A DNA stretch of 64,000 nucleotides, taken from contig OY978104.1 of assembly GCA_963854735.1 (NCBI GenBank), forward strand, positions 310,001 to 374,000, written 5' to 3'. A program made the position numbers and the translations under genes. The notes under the pieces were generated by a model. The model had not been told where the DNA came from and did not search any database. It worked only from the letters and a program-made list of their open reading frames with translations. Every line of letters begins with the position of its first letter. Position 1 is the first letter of the stretch. The stretch is from Marvania coccoides (lineage: Eukaryota > Chlorophyta > Trebouxiophyceae > Chlorellales > Chlorellaceae). Of this stretch, positions 33,200 through 45,505 are shown one piece after another.

Positions 33200-33851
33200 T
33201 TAATCGGAGTCTTCCTCGACGGCCTCCTCCTCCGGTTCCTCAGGCTTCTCCTCCGCCTTCTTCTCCTCGTACTCCTTCTTGGCCTTCTCGTAGCGAATTT
33301 TATCGGCAGCGGCCTGCTTGTGGAACTTCTCGGCTTCCGCTGTCTCCTTGATTTCGTTCCACTGGGCGCCCATGATCTTTCCTAAATCCCCGATCTTCGC
33401 TTCAGGGTTGGCAGCGCGTGCCTGTGTAAAAGTAGAGGAGCTGTTAGAAGCTGTTGGCGTAAGCGAGGAATTAACACTCATCGAAGAGCTGAAGCTGCTG
33501 TTTACTTGAATGAGGCCTCACCTTGGGGCGTGCTTCGTCCATGAAGAAGAAGTAAGCCGACTTGGGCTTCTGCGTGATTTTCAGAGAGAGAAAAAAAATG
33601 GAATGTTAAATCTTCATTCGACCAGGTGGTAGTCTAACCCCCTGCCATGCTTCGATGCAATGCAACAATCCCAATCTACATGAAGCCAGGCAAGGGGTCC
33701 GCTGCAGGGATGCGGGTGGAGCAAAATTGAATGCGGATTCTCGATGATCCCTTGCCTTCGGGGCGTTGGGGTCCTTCACTTTCTTCTCCTTCCCAGCCGC
33801 AGCCTTCTTGACACCACCCTTTGCAGCTTTGCCCTCGCCTTTGGGAGCCAT
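33200..33851 (-). CDS. HMG-box (HMGB/NHP6-like) chromatin protein
   Basis: Three exons, 33851-33756, 33569-33522 and 33421-33200, give 121 aa. A basic Lys/Ala-rich N-terminus leads to one HMG box (DPNAPKKPKSAYFFFMDEAR, LGKIMGAQWNEIKETAEAEK, YEKAKKEYEEKKAEE) and a short acidic tail (EEPEEEAVEEDSD). This is the NHP6/plant HMGB plan: an abundant, sequence-independent DNA-bending protein of the nucleus. The first intron starts with GC (AAG|GCAAGG); no GT donor in the neighbourhood preserves the box. The second intron is normal. It diverges from RuvB-like 2 across 349 bp. Confidence 0.93.
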
Positions 33852-35901
<2,050 letters not shown>

Positions 35902-36103
35902 ACGATTTGAAGCTAACATTGACTTTTGAATGAATGCCGATGACACGACGTATTGACGTTTTGCAATCGTTTAAAAATACAAATATTTGTGTGATAGCAA
36001 TACAAGAATAGGTGGTACAAGGTGGTGCAGTTCTTTATTTCTACGTGGGCTAATAATTATAGTATCTGTATCAGTTAATGGGCCACGAGTAATACACAAT
36101 CGT

Positions 36104-37219
36104 TTAATAGGTAGCGGCAAGGCGGGGGTCTAGGTCATCTTTCACTCCAAACTCGTGCTGACGCGACACAGAGTAGCACAGATGAGTGGAAAACAGCCAC
36201 GAGTGCAGCGCAGCTAGCGTGGGCATCGCCTCCGCGTTCTTCTGCCAGGTGGCCACCGCCGCCGCCTCCTTCACTGCCCTCGCCTCCAGCACGTCTGCAG
36301 CGAAGATTCCAGCGTCGCTGACGGGGTGATAGTCCAGGGCAAAGGCCCCTGGGGCGTCCAGAATGTCTGCCGCTGCGATGGCGTAGCAGGTGTTGAAAAT
36401 GGCTCGGGTGCGGGGCATGTGGAAATCGGAAGTCACTACTGAGAGGCGGCGCCACCCAGCAGGCAGAGCATGCATGGTTAGTGAGAAGTAGCCATTGCCC
36501 ACGGTGTCGTAGGAGGATGTTTCTTTGAGGAGGTCGGCTGCGGGCACCCCCAGGGCCATTAAATATTTAGCGTATGCAGTGGACTCGTGGAGTACAAAAC
36601 CTGCACAGTATAGACAAAGCCAGCAATATCAAGTGAATAATTTGGAGAAAATAATAAAATCGGGGTATGGCTATTTTTTAAGACGAAAAAGACCTGAACA
36701 CTGTAAATAAATAAATAAATAAAAAAGGGAAATCACTCGCCTGCGGCATCCAGCACTGGGCGCTTGTGCGGGGTGCCCGCGCCCAGCAGAACGATGGGAA
36801 CTTGTCTGGACTGCCGTAAGTAGACATGGTAGGCGCCGTCCAGCCTGCGCTCCACCCATTCAGGCAGCCCGCCATCTGATAAAAGCCCTCCGCCTAAAAC
36901 CAAAATTGCGTCGTAATCAACGCGAACAGGGTCGCTCAGGGGAGTGTCTTCCAGCCAGCCGTTTGTTTGGCATGGTGTGCATGAAGAGGCGGCTGGCGTG
37001 GAGGCGAGGGGGGCCTCGCAGCAGGGAACGAAAGTTGCCGGCCGGTGAGCGTGATGCCGGCGTGCTTGGGGGGAGAAGGCTGGGTTTGAGCGAGTGCATG
37101 CCCCTTTAACCTGCAAAAGAATATTTGAATAGTTGAATTGGGCCGGAGGAGACCTGTTTACTTATAAACTGGCTCACATTTGCTGACAAAATGCACGCTC
37201 GATGCACCATGGCCCGCAT
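36104..37219 (-). CDS. DUF218 (YdcF-like) protein
   Basis: Three exons, 37219-37178, 37110-36741 and 36600-36104, give 302 aa. The DUF218 fold is visible: DYDAILVLGGGLL, RLDGAYHVYLRQSR, VPIVLLGAGTPHK, an ESTAYAKYLMALGVPAADLL segment, ETSSYDTVGNGYFS and VVTSDFHMPRTRAIFNTCY. The family includes bacterial YdcF/SanA-type proteins of uncertain chemistry (nucleotide or envelope related). The N-terminal region of about 55 residues is Arg/Ala/Ser-rich with several Cys and may target an organelle; the exact start is uncertain. The second intron has a GC donor (CAG|GCGAGT); the nearby GT option breaks the frame. Confidence 0.8.
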
Positions 37220-37593
37220 GGCTGCCTCCCTGGGATTGTTTCGAGATCGAGGGTATTGGGGATTCAGCGTAGACCGCGGCAGAAGCGGAGAAATGAGAGA
37301 ACCAAGCGCAAGCGCAGCACTCGAAGCATGATGCGGCAGTTAAGCTGAAAAGCTCTTCGTTTTAAGGAGCGAAACTCGCCGTCCAAATATTATCTATACT
37401 CGTTCGGTGATTGGTGTGCTGAGAAGAGCGCGCCAACCGTCATCGCTCCAAAACCACCCAATCATAACTGAAACTCGCGCATAACGAAAATAAGCGTCGC
37501 GGGCTGGCATTCGGCGCAACCCACACGCACCAATAAATTCGCTTTATTATAGCGAAAGCATTGGAAGGTCCCCGCCACCGCAACTCAGCCCGG
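37220..37593. promoter_or_regulatory. Divergent promoter region
   Basis: 374 bp between the DUF218 start (minus) and the RLY-repeat gene start (plus). No element can be named with confidence. Confidence 0.35.
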
Positions 37594-40500
37594 ATGGCGA
37601 CCCTTCACCACCCAGCGGACATGGCAATGCCTTTTGACGACGAGCGGGCGCCCATCCTGGTGACCACCGTCGACCTGGGCGACGGTAATTCAGGGACGAT
37701 ATCTCTCCTGGACGGCGACGACCCGCAGGACGCCGCGCACCGGTTCTGCGTCACCCATGGCCTGCCCCTCGATGTGGTTGAGCCCCTGACGCTGCACATC
37801 CTGGAGAACCTCGAGAGCCTGGAGATGGCAGAAGATGATGGGCTGGAGCTCAGTCAGGTACACGCAATTTTCAGAGATTCCTCTCCATTAATACATTTTT
37901 TTCTTCTTCATCTCAACCACCCACCGCTCACACTCTTTCGATTTCCGCTCGGTTTTTTCAGGCTGAGGACGTCCACGCTGTGCAGGCTTCCCCCTGCCCA
38001 ATGGATGACTACATCCTGGAGGCGGAGTCCCCTCTCCCTGGCCCCCAACCCCACATCATCGCCGCAGCAGACGATGCCGCCCTGCTCCTCGGCCCTGTGG
38101 CTTTTCCCTCCAAGCAGCCCCTGGTGCGCCCCTCTTCCGCGCTCAGCAGCGTGGGGTCGGAGTACTACGGCCGCCCGCTGCCTTCCACCAGCAGCGCGCG
38201 CTCCGCGGAGGCTGCTGCCGCCCCTGCGCCCGACCGCCTGTACGCCGACCACTTCCGCAAGCAGCGCATGCTGGAAGAGCAGCGCCGCATCCGCGACCTG
38301 GAGATGCAGTTGGCCACGCGCCAGGCGCACTGCACCCCCGCCAGCCGCGCCCTGGCGGCTCACCGCACCTCCACCGGCTACGGCACCTACTTTGAGCGCC
38401 TCTATGCCGAAGGTCAGTTAGTTGATTAAGTGGTGTTTTCTGCGTGTGTCTTTGTTTTAATCGTAATGAAACAACCGTCTCGTTCACTCATTATCTGCTG
38501 GTTTTCGTTTTTTTTGCTCTTTGAACGATTGACATATCGAAAACCAACCACCTTCTCACTGCGGAACCACCTTTTCACTACTTCATTTTTTACCTCCCAC
38601 AGGTCGGCTGGAGGCCATGCGCAGGGAGACAGAGGCCGAGCGTCTGCGCGCCGAGGACGCGGAGGCAGAGCTGGCGGAGGCCACCTTCCGCCCCCAGATC
38701 TCCCGCCTCGCTCGAGGCCTGCAAGCAGCCGCCGCCCGAATCCCTGGCGGAGGCGCTGCCACCGCGTGGGACCGGCTGTACGCCCACGGATGGACCTCCA
38801 AGAAGGAGCGCCGCACGGAGGTCATTCGGCGGGAGCTCACCGAGCAGGAGATGAAGGAGTGCAGCTTCCAGCCCAAGGTGGACGCGCGCTCCGCTGCACT
38901 GGTGCGGCAGCGCCGGGGGCCGGCCGCGGGCGAGCGCCCGCCGCTGCACGAGCGGCTGTACAACGAGGGCGTACACAGCCGTTCCCGGCAGCAGCTGGAG
39001 GCGGCGGCGTGGCTGCCCGAGGAGGCGACCTTCCGTCCCAGGATCAACACAAGTTCTGTGGTCGTTAGGGACCTTTTGGCGCGCCAGGACCGAGCCGCAG
39101 GGGCCTCGGACGTGTCAGAGCGCCTATTGATGCGCGGGAAACAATACAGGGAGCGCCTGGAGGCTGCCAGGCGGGCCTCAGCTGCCCCGGTGGACGATGA
39201 AGGCCGGCCACTGTTTAGGCCTCGCACCAACGGGCGTCTCCCCAAGAGCGGAGCCTCCTCGGACTCTAACGAAGGCGAGAATGCGGCATTTGAGGCTGCC
39301 AGGGCCACCCTGGGCGTGGGAGAGCGGCTGTACACTGCCGCAGTTGCTTCCTCGGCTCGGGCGGCCGCCCACAAGCAGGAAGCGCTGCGACAGGCGGAAA
39401 CCAAGGCTTCCGCGGTGCACATCAGCGTGCAGTCATCTCGGATGATCGACAGGCTAAAGCGGGAGCGGCTGGCGGCGATCTATGCCTATTTGGCAGGGGC
39501 GGGGCCTGGGAGGGCCCCGCCGCACGAAATCAACCTGCTGCGCGTGGTGCGTGATGAGATCTTTATGGACACCATTGATCCGGAGGTGCGGGCAGACGTG
39601 GAGCACGCGGGGAGGCTGCTGATGCGCACGCTGGCTCGCCGAAATGCCGCCGCTGCGAACGCCAACACCACCGCTGTGAACGGCAGTGTTAGTGGCGGCA
39701 TGGATGCTGGAGCGGCCCCGACGGTGGATACCAGTGACGAGTGGGCAGCTGCCTCAGTGGCCGGCTCCGAGGCTTCCCCTTTCCTGCGGAGCCAGATCAC
39801 CTGCGAGCGTGAGGCGGCGTGGGCGTGCAGCAAGTTCGGGGAGGTCACTGAAGCTGGGTTCATTGCCCTCATGCTAGAGGCGCTGCACCGCACCCGCGGC
39901 ATCGCCCGGCAGTACCTTTTGCCGCTGCCGTCGGCGCGCAAGAAGTGGGACGACCCTACTTTTAAGCCCGAGATCACCGCGCGGTCGCAGCAGCTGGCGG
40001 CGAGAAGTCGCCCGGCGGACATCCCCGCGCACGAGCTGCTGTACCGCACCGCGCAGCAGACGGCGGAGCGGCTGGAGGTGGCTAAAGCGCAGCAGACGGC
40101 CATCGCGCTGCGGGAGTGTCGGTTCAAGCCACAGCTGATCGCGACGCAGCTGGCGTCGCAGGGGCGAGCGCTGAAGCTGGCGGCGCAGGCGCCCAAGCCG
40201 CGTGCGGCGCCGCCGCCCAAGGAAGAGGACCCTGACGAGCTGGCGTTTGCGGACGACGTCACCCGCAGGGTGGTGGAGATGAAGCGCAGGCGCAACATGG
40301 CGAAATCCGGCGCTGCTGCGAGCGGTGCTGCGGCGGTCGCAGCAGCAGTCGCACCATCTGGGAGAAAAACTACCGCTGACCCCAAGGAGGTAGTGATTAA
40401 GCAGCAGGCTGTACCGCTGCCTGAAGCTGCCGCTGTCGCTGAGCCCCTCGAGGAGGAGGAGGAGGAGCCGCTCGCCAGCTACTCCGCAGCTGCCGCAGCG

Positions 40501-41145
40501 GCAGCTTCCCCCGCCACCTCCACGACGTCCGAGTCCCTGCATTACGGGATCGACGCCATCGAGCGGCAGATCAAGGAAGCCATGGCGAGGCTGAGCTTGA
40601 CGGGGGAAGAGTTTGCCGCCATTCTGGAGAAGGAAGACCTGGATGACGTCATTCTGGGCTGCGCGCCCATTCCTGGACAAGGTAGTACAATGCGCAACGC
40701 ACATGCTGCCAGTACCACTGCTGGTGTGGCAGATTTGAGGGCGAGTGCTGACGTCACAGCAGTGATGACTGTGCCGCCGCCCAGCGCGCAGGAGCTGGCT
40801 GCCAGGCTGCGAGCGTCGCTGGAATACGATGCTCTGTTTGGGGAAGACGCGGCGGAGTCGTCGCTGGGCCTGGGAGGCGGCAAGCTGGACGGCGGCGGTG
40901 GTGCAGTATTAGCGAGTATGAAAGAGGCGGCAGCGGCTCTTCAGGGCGTGAACCCGCTGTTTGCTGAGCAGAGAGACGTCGTTTCCGACGATAAAGTTGT
41001 TGTTGCTGCAGCAGAAGAGGAGGAGGAGGAGTGTGAGAGGCCAGCAGCGGCAGTGGTGCCGACGGCGGCCGATGTTGTGCCTGGGCCGGCGCTGACGCTG
41101 CAGGCGCTGGCTGTGGCGCCGCTGGAGTGCTGGAGTGAGTCATAG
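37594..41145 (+). CDS. Large protein with RLY...FxPxI repeats, unrecognised
   Basis: Three exons, 37594-37857, 37962-38412 and 38603-41145, give 1,085 aa. At least six copies of a degenerate unit of about 40-70 residues occur between residues about 220 and 780. Each starts [D/E]RLY or a near form (FERLYAEG, DRLYAHGW, ERLYNEGV, ERLLMRGK, ERLYTAAV, ELLYRTAQ), continues as an Arg/Glu-rich helix and ends with an aromatic-Pro motif (ATFRPQIS, CSFQPKVD, ATFRPRIN, PLFRPRTN, PTFKPEIT, CRFKPQLI). The C-terminal third is Ala/Glu-rich and low in complexity. I do not recognise a named family; proteins of this look occur in flagellated protists, so a cytoskeletal or ciliary role is a guess. A TGTAA poly(A)-like motif lies just after the stop. 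Confidence 0.75.
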
Positions 41146-41560
41146 TCGTAGTGTAATATTTTTATATTTATTGTTTCCTTTGTGTGTGTTAATCTCCGTT
41201 CTTTTGTCTTTGACCTGTTGCCCCCACCAAAATGCAATTTATACTTTAAAATATCACTAAGTATCCACCCCACTGTTTCGGATTGGCATTTTCATCCCAT
41301 TATGCCTTCTCATTATAAGATCAATAGGTAATAACAATTTGCGTTGTACAAAAGGCTGCCCAATGCCATGCCACACTCTCCTCCTTAATCGCTGAAATGT
41401 CCACTAGATTCAAAAGGCTTTACATGAAATATAAAAAGAATAGTACAGTTCACAGGGTATAGTAATAATAAATGAAACGCTGCTGCTTTGGATTCAAAAT
41501 TTCAACCTCATTCACTCTCACTTGCTGCTTGGCTCGTTTATTTATTTTAGTTTTATTCCA
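41146..41560. other. Convergent 3' spacer
   Basis: 415 bp, AT-rich, between the RLY-repeat protein and the DUF3119-like gene. No gene is seen. Confidence 0.4.
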
Positions 41561-42463
41561 TTACTTTGGCCCGCTGTTTTGGCTGGGTCCGCACCGCTCC
41601 ACCATCAAGTCGTAGACCTGCTTTCCGTTGAAAATAAGCGGGAAAAAATGGATCTGCCCCTCGGGCTTTGTCTGCGTCTCCTTGAAGTACACCAACACGG
41701 GGAACCCAGGCCACCAGAACTCCCTGCAGAAAAATGCGATTTTAAGACGTCCGGAGGATTTAAAAAGAAAGGCAGAGGACAAAAGATGAGAATGCATGTC
41801 GATACTACGACTGCTTCTGTAATAAATGCTGCTGGTATAAATAGCATGGCTAGCTGCTCATCCTTTTGGACCCATTAAAATATGCCTCGTTCGCGTGCAA
41901 TGCGTGTCTTTCAATGCAGTACGCATGTAAAAAGAAGAATTTGCGCTCGTTGAAATGGGGAAAAAACTCGCCAGTTGACAAAGGTGTCATACGCCCATCG
42001 GTTCTCCCCTCCCACGAACGCGTTCTCCGTCTTCTCCGCCTGCTTCCCGATCACCACCTCCAGGGCGTCGTCTTCAAACACAAACCGCACGCGAGAAGCC
42101 TGCACAGCCAGGAATGCACCGAGAACGCCACATACGCCAGCGGCCACTTCGTTGCCGAACACGAAGTGGGACACCGCCGCGCCGCCCAGCAGGACTGCCG
42201 GGATGTTGTAGGAGGGCTCAGGGATGACTGTGGGGCGCTTGGCGGGGGCCTTGGCAGAAGCGGTTTTAGGCTTGAGGAAGTCGAAGAGCTGTGGGTGGGG
42301 TGGGGTTTAGGGGCTGAAATTGAGGTTCGGGGAAGAAATTGGAGGGTTTGAAGATGAATGTGGGTAGGGAACGCACCGCCTGAGGCTTCACTGAGGATCG
42401 AGATGTTCTCTGCAGCGGAAGACGAGCGCCCAGGGTGGGGGCGGGCATGGTAACACGCTGCAT
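41561..42463 (-). CDS. Plastid DUF3119-like membrane protein
   Basis: Three exons, 42463-42377, 42288-41972 and 41723-41561, give 188 aa. The N-terminus (MQRVTMPAPTLGARLPLQRT) resembles a plastid transit peptide. PSYNIPAVLLGGAAVSHFVF and GVCGVLGAFLAVQ form a hydrophobic hairpin, followed by a soluble part (RVRFVFEDDALEVVIGKQ, NRWAYDTFVNWEFWWPGFPV, LVYFKETQTKPEGQIHFFPL). This combination fits the cyanobacterial/plant DUF3119 family as I recall it; function unknown, likely thylakoid or envelope. The second intron uses a GC donor (CTG|GCGAGT) that splits the Trp codon of VNW|EFWW; the GT alternative loses this reading frame. Confidence 0.65.
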
Positions 42464-42691
42464 CGTATTCAATAAATTTAATGATAAAATAAAATATGGA
42501 ACTTCAGAAAATATGGTGTGTGGACGTGTTTTCAGATTTTGGGCTGGGTTGATCTCTGCTGAGAGCCCATTAAGCTTATTTGGTGAATATAACGGGGCAT
42601 AGCATGCTTTTATATTTGGTGAATCAGCGCAGGAATGCCCTCTAATGCCCTCTAATGTGATCTCCAATGTGATCTCACAGGAGTGGGGAAA

Positions 42692-43446
42692 ATGATAGTG
42701 CACGAAGATTTCATCGAGGGAGCTCAAAAGCTGGCAAAGCTGAACCTCCAGTGGAATTGGGTGGTGTCCGACCCAGCGCAAGCCTCATCTACAGTGAGCA
42801 TTTTCATTTTTTTTTGCTGCCACCGCCACTCCACTAACTTCCCTGGAAACGTCAAATATTGCCTGTGTCAATGCAGAATGACGGCTACTTGGAGCTCAAA
42901 TTGCATCGACCAGCACCACAACAGTGCCCCGATCCGTCTGCAGCCCATCAGCCCAGCACCGACTCCCTCAGAAATGCTTTATTCGATGAAGAAGAAGATG
43001 ACAGCATGGCGGCAGCGCCCATTCCTCTTACCGTTTGGGCGTGGACCTTCCATATCTGTTACAGCCGGTCTTATCGAGAGCCAGTGCTCTACTTTGATGG
43101 GCACACCCAGTCAGGCGCTCCATTAGGCATCGCTGAGGTAGAAACCTCCATGCAAGCCTCCATGCTCCACGCAGACCCACCCCAGCAGCTGGCTGTTACC
43201 CAAGAGGACCACCCATTTCTTTCTTCCCGTCCTTTCTTTATGGTGCATCCATGCGAAACGGGAAATGCGATGGAGTTGCTGCTGGCTGAGGACCCTTTAG
43301 GTAAAAATTCGAATGCAGCGGACAGTGAAGAAGTTTATAATGCTGCGGCAGACCCTGTGCAATACTTGCTGGCGTGGCTGTGTCTGGCTGGCGGGCCGCT
43401 TCGCATCGCTCCACCACTGGAGGAAATTAAGAGCATTTTGGGGTGA
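42692..43446 (+). CDS. ATG10: ATG10, E2-like autophagy conjugating enzyme
   Basis: Two exons, 42692-42793 and 42877-43446, give 223 aa. ATG10 transfers ATG12 to ATG5 in autophagosome formation. Matches to the family: the N-terminal DFIEGAQKLAKLNLQWNW helix, FHICYSRSYREPVLYFDGHT, SSRPFFMVHPCETGNAMELL with the catalytic Cys in the HPC motif, and VQYLLAWLCLAGGPLRIAPP at the end. The middle holds an acidic insert (DEEEDD). The start is the first ATG after two upstream ATG-TGA dead ends; a further upstream exon cannot be excluded. The divergent partner across 228 bp is the DUF3119-like gene. Confidence 0.85.
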
Positions 43447-43892
43447 GGATGACGATATGAGGTGAATATTATTTCTGCTCTGAATGAAATTTGAACTGCA
43501 TGCGAATTCAAAACACTGAGCTGAAGTCAGCAAACATGGTTTGTCCTTGTGTGTGTTCAGCTTGAACTCGCAGAGAGCCTTACAACCAGTTCTTCCACTC
43601 TTTAAACAGCTAATAAAAGTCCAATCCATACGCAATTATATTAAAAAAAGTCAAGCTCACAAAACAATCATACCCCCACTGAAAGAAATTTTCTGCTATT
43701 TTCATATGCCCAATAAGCACCGAGGATAATTATGCTCAGTCTTATTTCTCAACAAATACATACGATTAAAAGATTGCTGCTATATATTTAGTTCATTTTT
43801 TCAAATTGGTTTTCCTGCCACTCTCACTCTCTTCCACGCTCAAATAAACCCGATATCGAGTGAAATAAAGCCTGGTGACGGAAAATTGAGGT
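43447..43892. other. Convergent 3' spacer with a dispersed element
   Basis: 446 bp between ATG10 and the YIPF gene. It contains one copy of the dispersed element (43699-43766). Nothing else is seen. Confidence 0.45.
43699..43766 (+). repeat. Dispersed short element, intergenic copy
   Basis: Near-identical to the intron copy at 13481-13544 from TTTCATATGCCCAATAAGC through TTATTTCTCAACAAA. A 7-bp CTGCTAT occurs on both sides (43693-43699 and 43777-43783), which may be part of a target duplication. Confidence 0.75.
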
Positions 43893-44825
43893 CTACTTGA
43901 TGGCTGTCAACCACCCCACCATAGTGAACAGCAATCCAAGAGGGTACACTGCCAGAGCCCTCCTATTAGCTGGCACAGCCCCTGCGACGAACGGCACGCT
44001 GGCCCAGGACGACCACACCACCGCCAGCGGCACCAGGATCCACCGCACTATCGCGCTGGTCACAAAAAGGCACACCAGCGCAGCGGCATCTAAAGGGAAC
44101 AGGCAGTAGCCCAGCAGGCAGAGGGACTGGAAGAATCCAATGGTGCCGCCCAGGAGGACGACGTTGACGGTGAGGACGATGGCGCCCACGGACAGCAGCG
44201 CGAAAACGAGCTGCAGGAAAGAAAACACAGAGGTTGGAAAAAGTGTGTCAATATTATTGTTGGGTTTTTAGTGTGTGTGAAAGTTTCAGCTGCTTTGTGA
44301 TTCTATAGGTCGATAGAATTTTGCTGTCATAAAAGACTAAGAGATGCGCAGCGGTAGCTCACCGAGAAGGTGCTCGAGGGTTTGGCAGCGCCTATGGAGA
44401 GCGTCACCGCCAGGCCCAGGGTGAACACCATGGGCCCCCAGAGGTCCCAGTTGCGCAGGGCAGCGCTCTGTTGGGATCTGTCCTTGAAGGGAAAGACCAC
44501 CATGACCAGATTTCGATAAATGCGGATGACATCTCGCTTGATCGTCTCCCAAATGGGCTCGTCCAGCGTGTTGGATACGTTGCCGAAGCCAGCGGCTGGC
44601 GCAGAGCTTGATGCAGCGGCCTGGTAGCCGCCACCGCTGCTCACGGGGACCGAGGGCTCTTCTGTAAAGAGCTGCGAGGGGGAAGGAATTGCAATTTTAT
44701 GTTCGTCATCTTCTTGGTGCATTCAAGAGAGGGACAGCCTATTCTAGGTCAAAAGAGATATGTACCTCTTCAACGTCGCGCCCTGGAGCTCCAAATCCTG
44801 CTGCGTTTGGTCCGAAAAACGACAT
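43893..44825 (-). CDS. YIPF/Yip1-domain Golgi membrane protein (YIPF6-like)
   Basis: Three exons, 44825-44766, 44671-44363 and 44210-43893, give 228 aa. The Pro/Ser-rich cytosolic N-terminus is followed by NTLDEPIWETIKRDVIRIYR and NWDLWGPMVFTLGLAVTLSI, typical of the Yip1 domain, and then four further hydrophobic segments ending near VYPLGLLFTMVGWLTAIK. Five membrane passes fit the family. Yip proteins bind prenylated Rab GTPases and act in ER-Golgi traffic. The DLWGP motif and short N-tail suggest the YIPF6/Yip4 branch. Together with ERV41 and ERV46 it is the third early-secretory gene in the window. Confidence 0.9.
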
Positions 44826-45505
44826 TTGTATGAATAATTCTAAAACAATAGAAGCTTTAGGCCAGCTCTGGGGGTTTCGTTACTGTTAGCCTTCCATGCA
44901 ACCGAAATATACGCGATCAAGAGAATACAGTTTAGTTTTTTTTTTATATAGTTTTTCCAGTCTGGTCCCCCTTTTCTCTCATGAAGGGACCCCCGTTTAC
45001 ACGCACGGCTAGGCCCGGAACTGTGCGTCTGCCGGCTGGTTTGACTGGTCCTTGCGAGGCAGTCTATGATGAGCCGCCAGAATGTATTCATGTAACTTGT
45101 AAATTCACAGACCCACTCCGCTGTCTCACGGTCTCCCAAGGGCACTCCCCCAAGGGTTATCCGCCGCGATGCATGGCAGAAAGCCGTTGTCATTATTCTG
45201 CCGCTAAGGATGAAAGTGAGGCAGCACATAGAGTTCGAAACCGATGCCAAAACAAACAATGCGTCTAGGATTTGACAAGAAAAAAGTGGGCCGGGATATG
45301 CAGAACTCGTACCCATTTCATACCAAAGTTTTTTTTTTATAATGTAATGCCAATTCAGCTGTATTGTATTTTTCTCATTCTCCTATGCTGAAAGGCTCCG
45401 ACCGAGCGTGTGTCGCCCTTTTCTGTGTAAAAATCATCATCATCATATTTTTAGGGAAATTTTCAATAAAGGAATTGTGTTGAATGCGCAGCAGATTTCC
45501 GACAA
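44826..45505. other. Divergent spacer with an unexplained GC-richer segment
   Basis: 680 bp between the YIPF start and the esterase-like gene. The part at about 44960-45316 differs from the AT-rich surroundings and is open on both strands (plus 44981-45268, 95 aa and Cys-rich; minus 45316-44840, 158 aa). It contains an imperfect stem, ACGCAC...GTGCGT, near 44999-45028. I cannot assign a gene; it could be a structured RNA, an old insertion or organelle-derived DNA. Confidence 0.4.

Noticed and set aside
36729..36741. GT donor (GA|GTGATT) for the DUF218 second intron
   Set aside because: It shifts the frame and loses FVLHESTAYAKYL; the GC donor three bases away from it in phase restores the domain.
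38583..40704. Minus-strand frames of 276-299 codons opposite the RLY-repeat gene
   Set aside because: They are Ser/Arg/Ala-rich mirror frames of GC-rich coding DNA; the plus strand has the regular repeats and valid splice phases.
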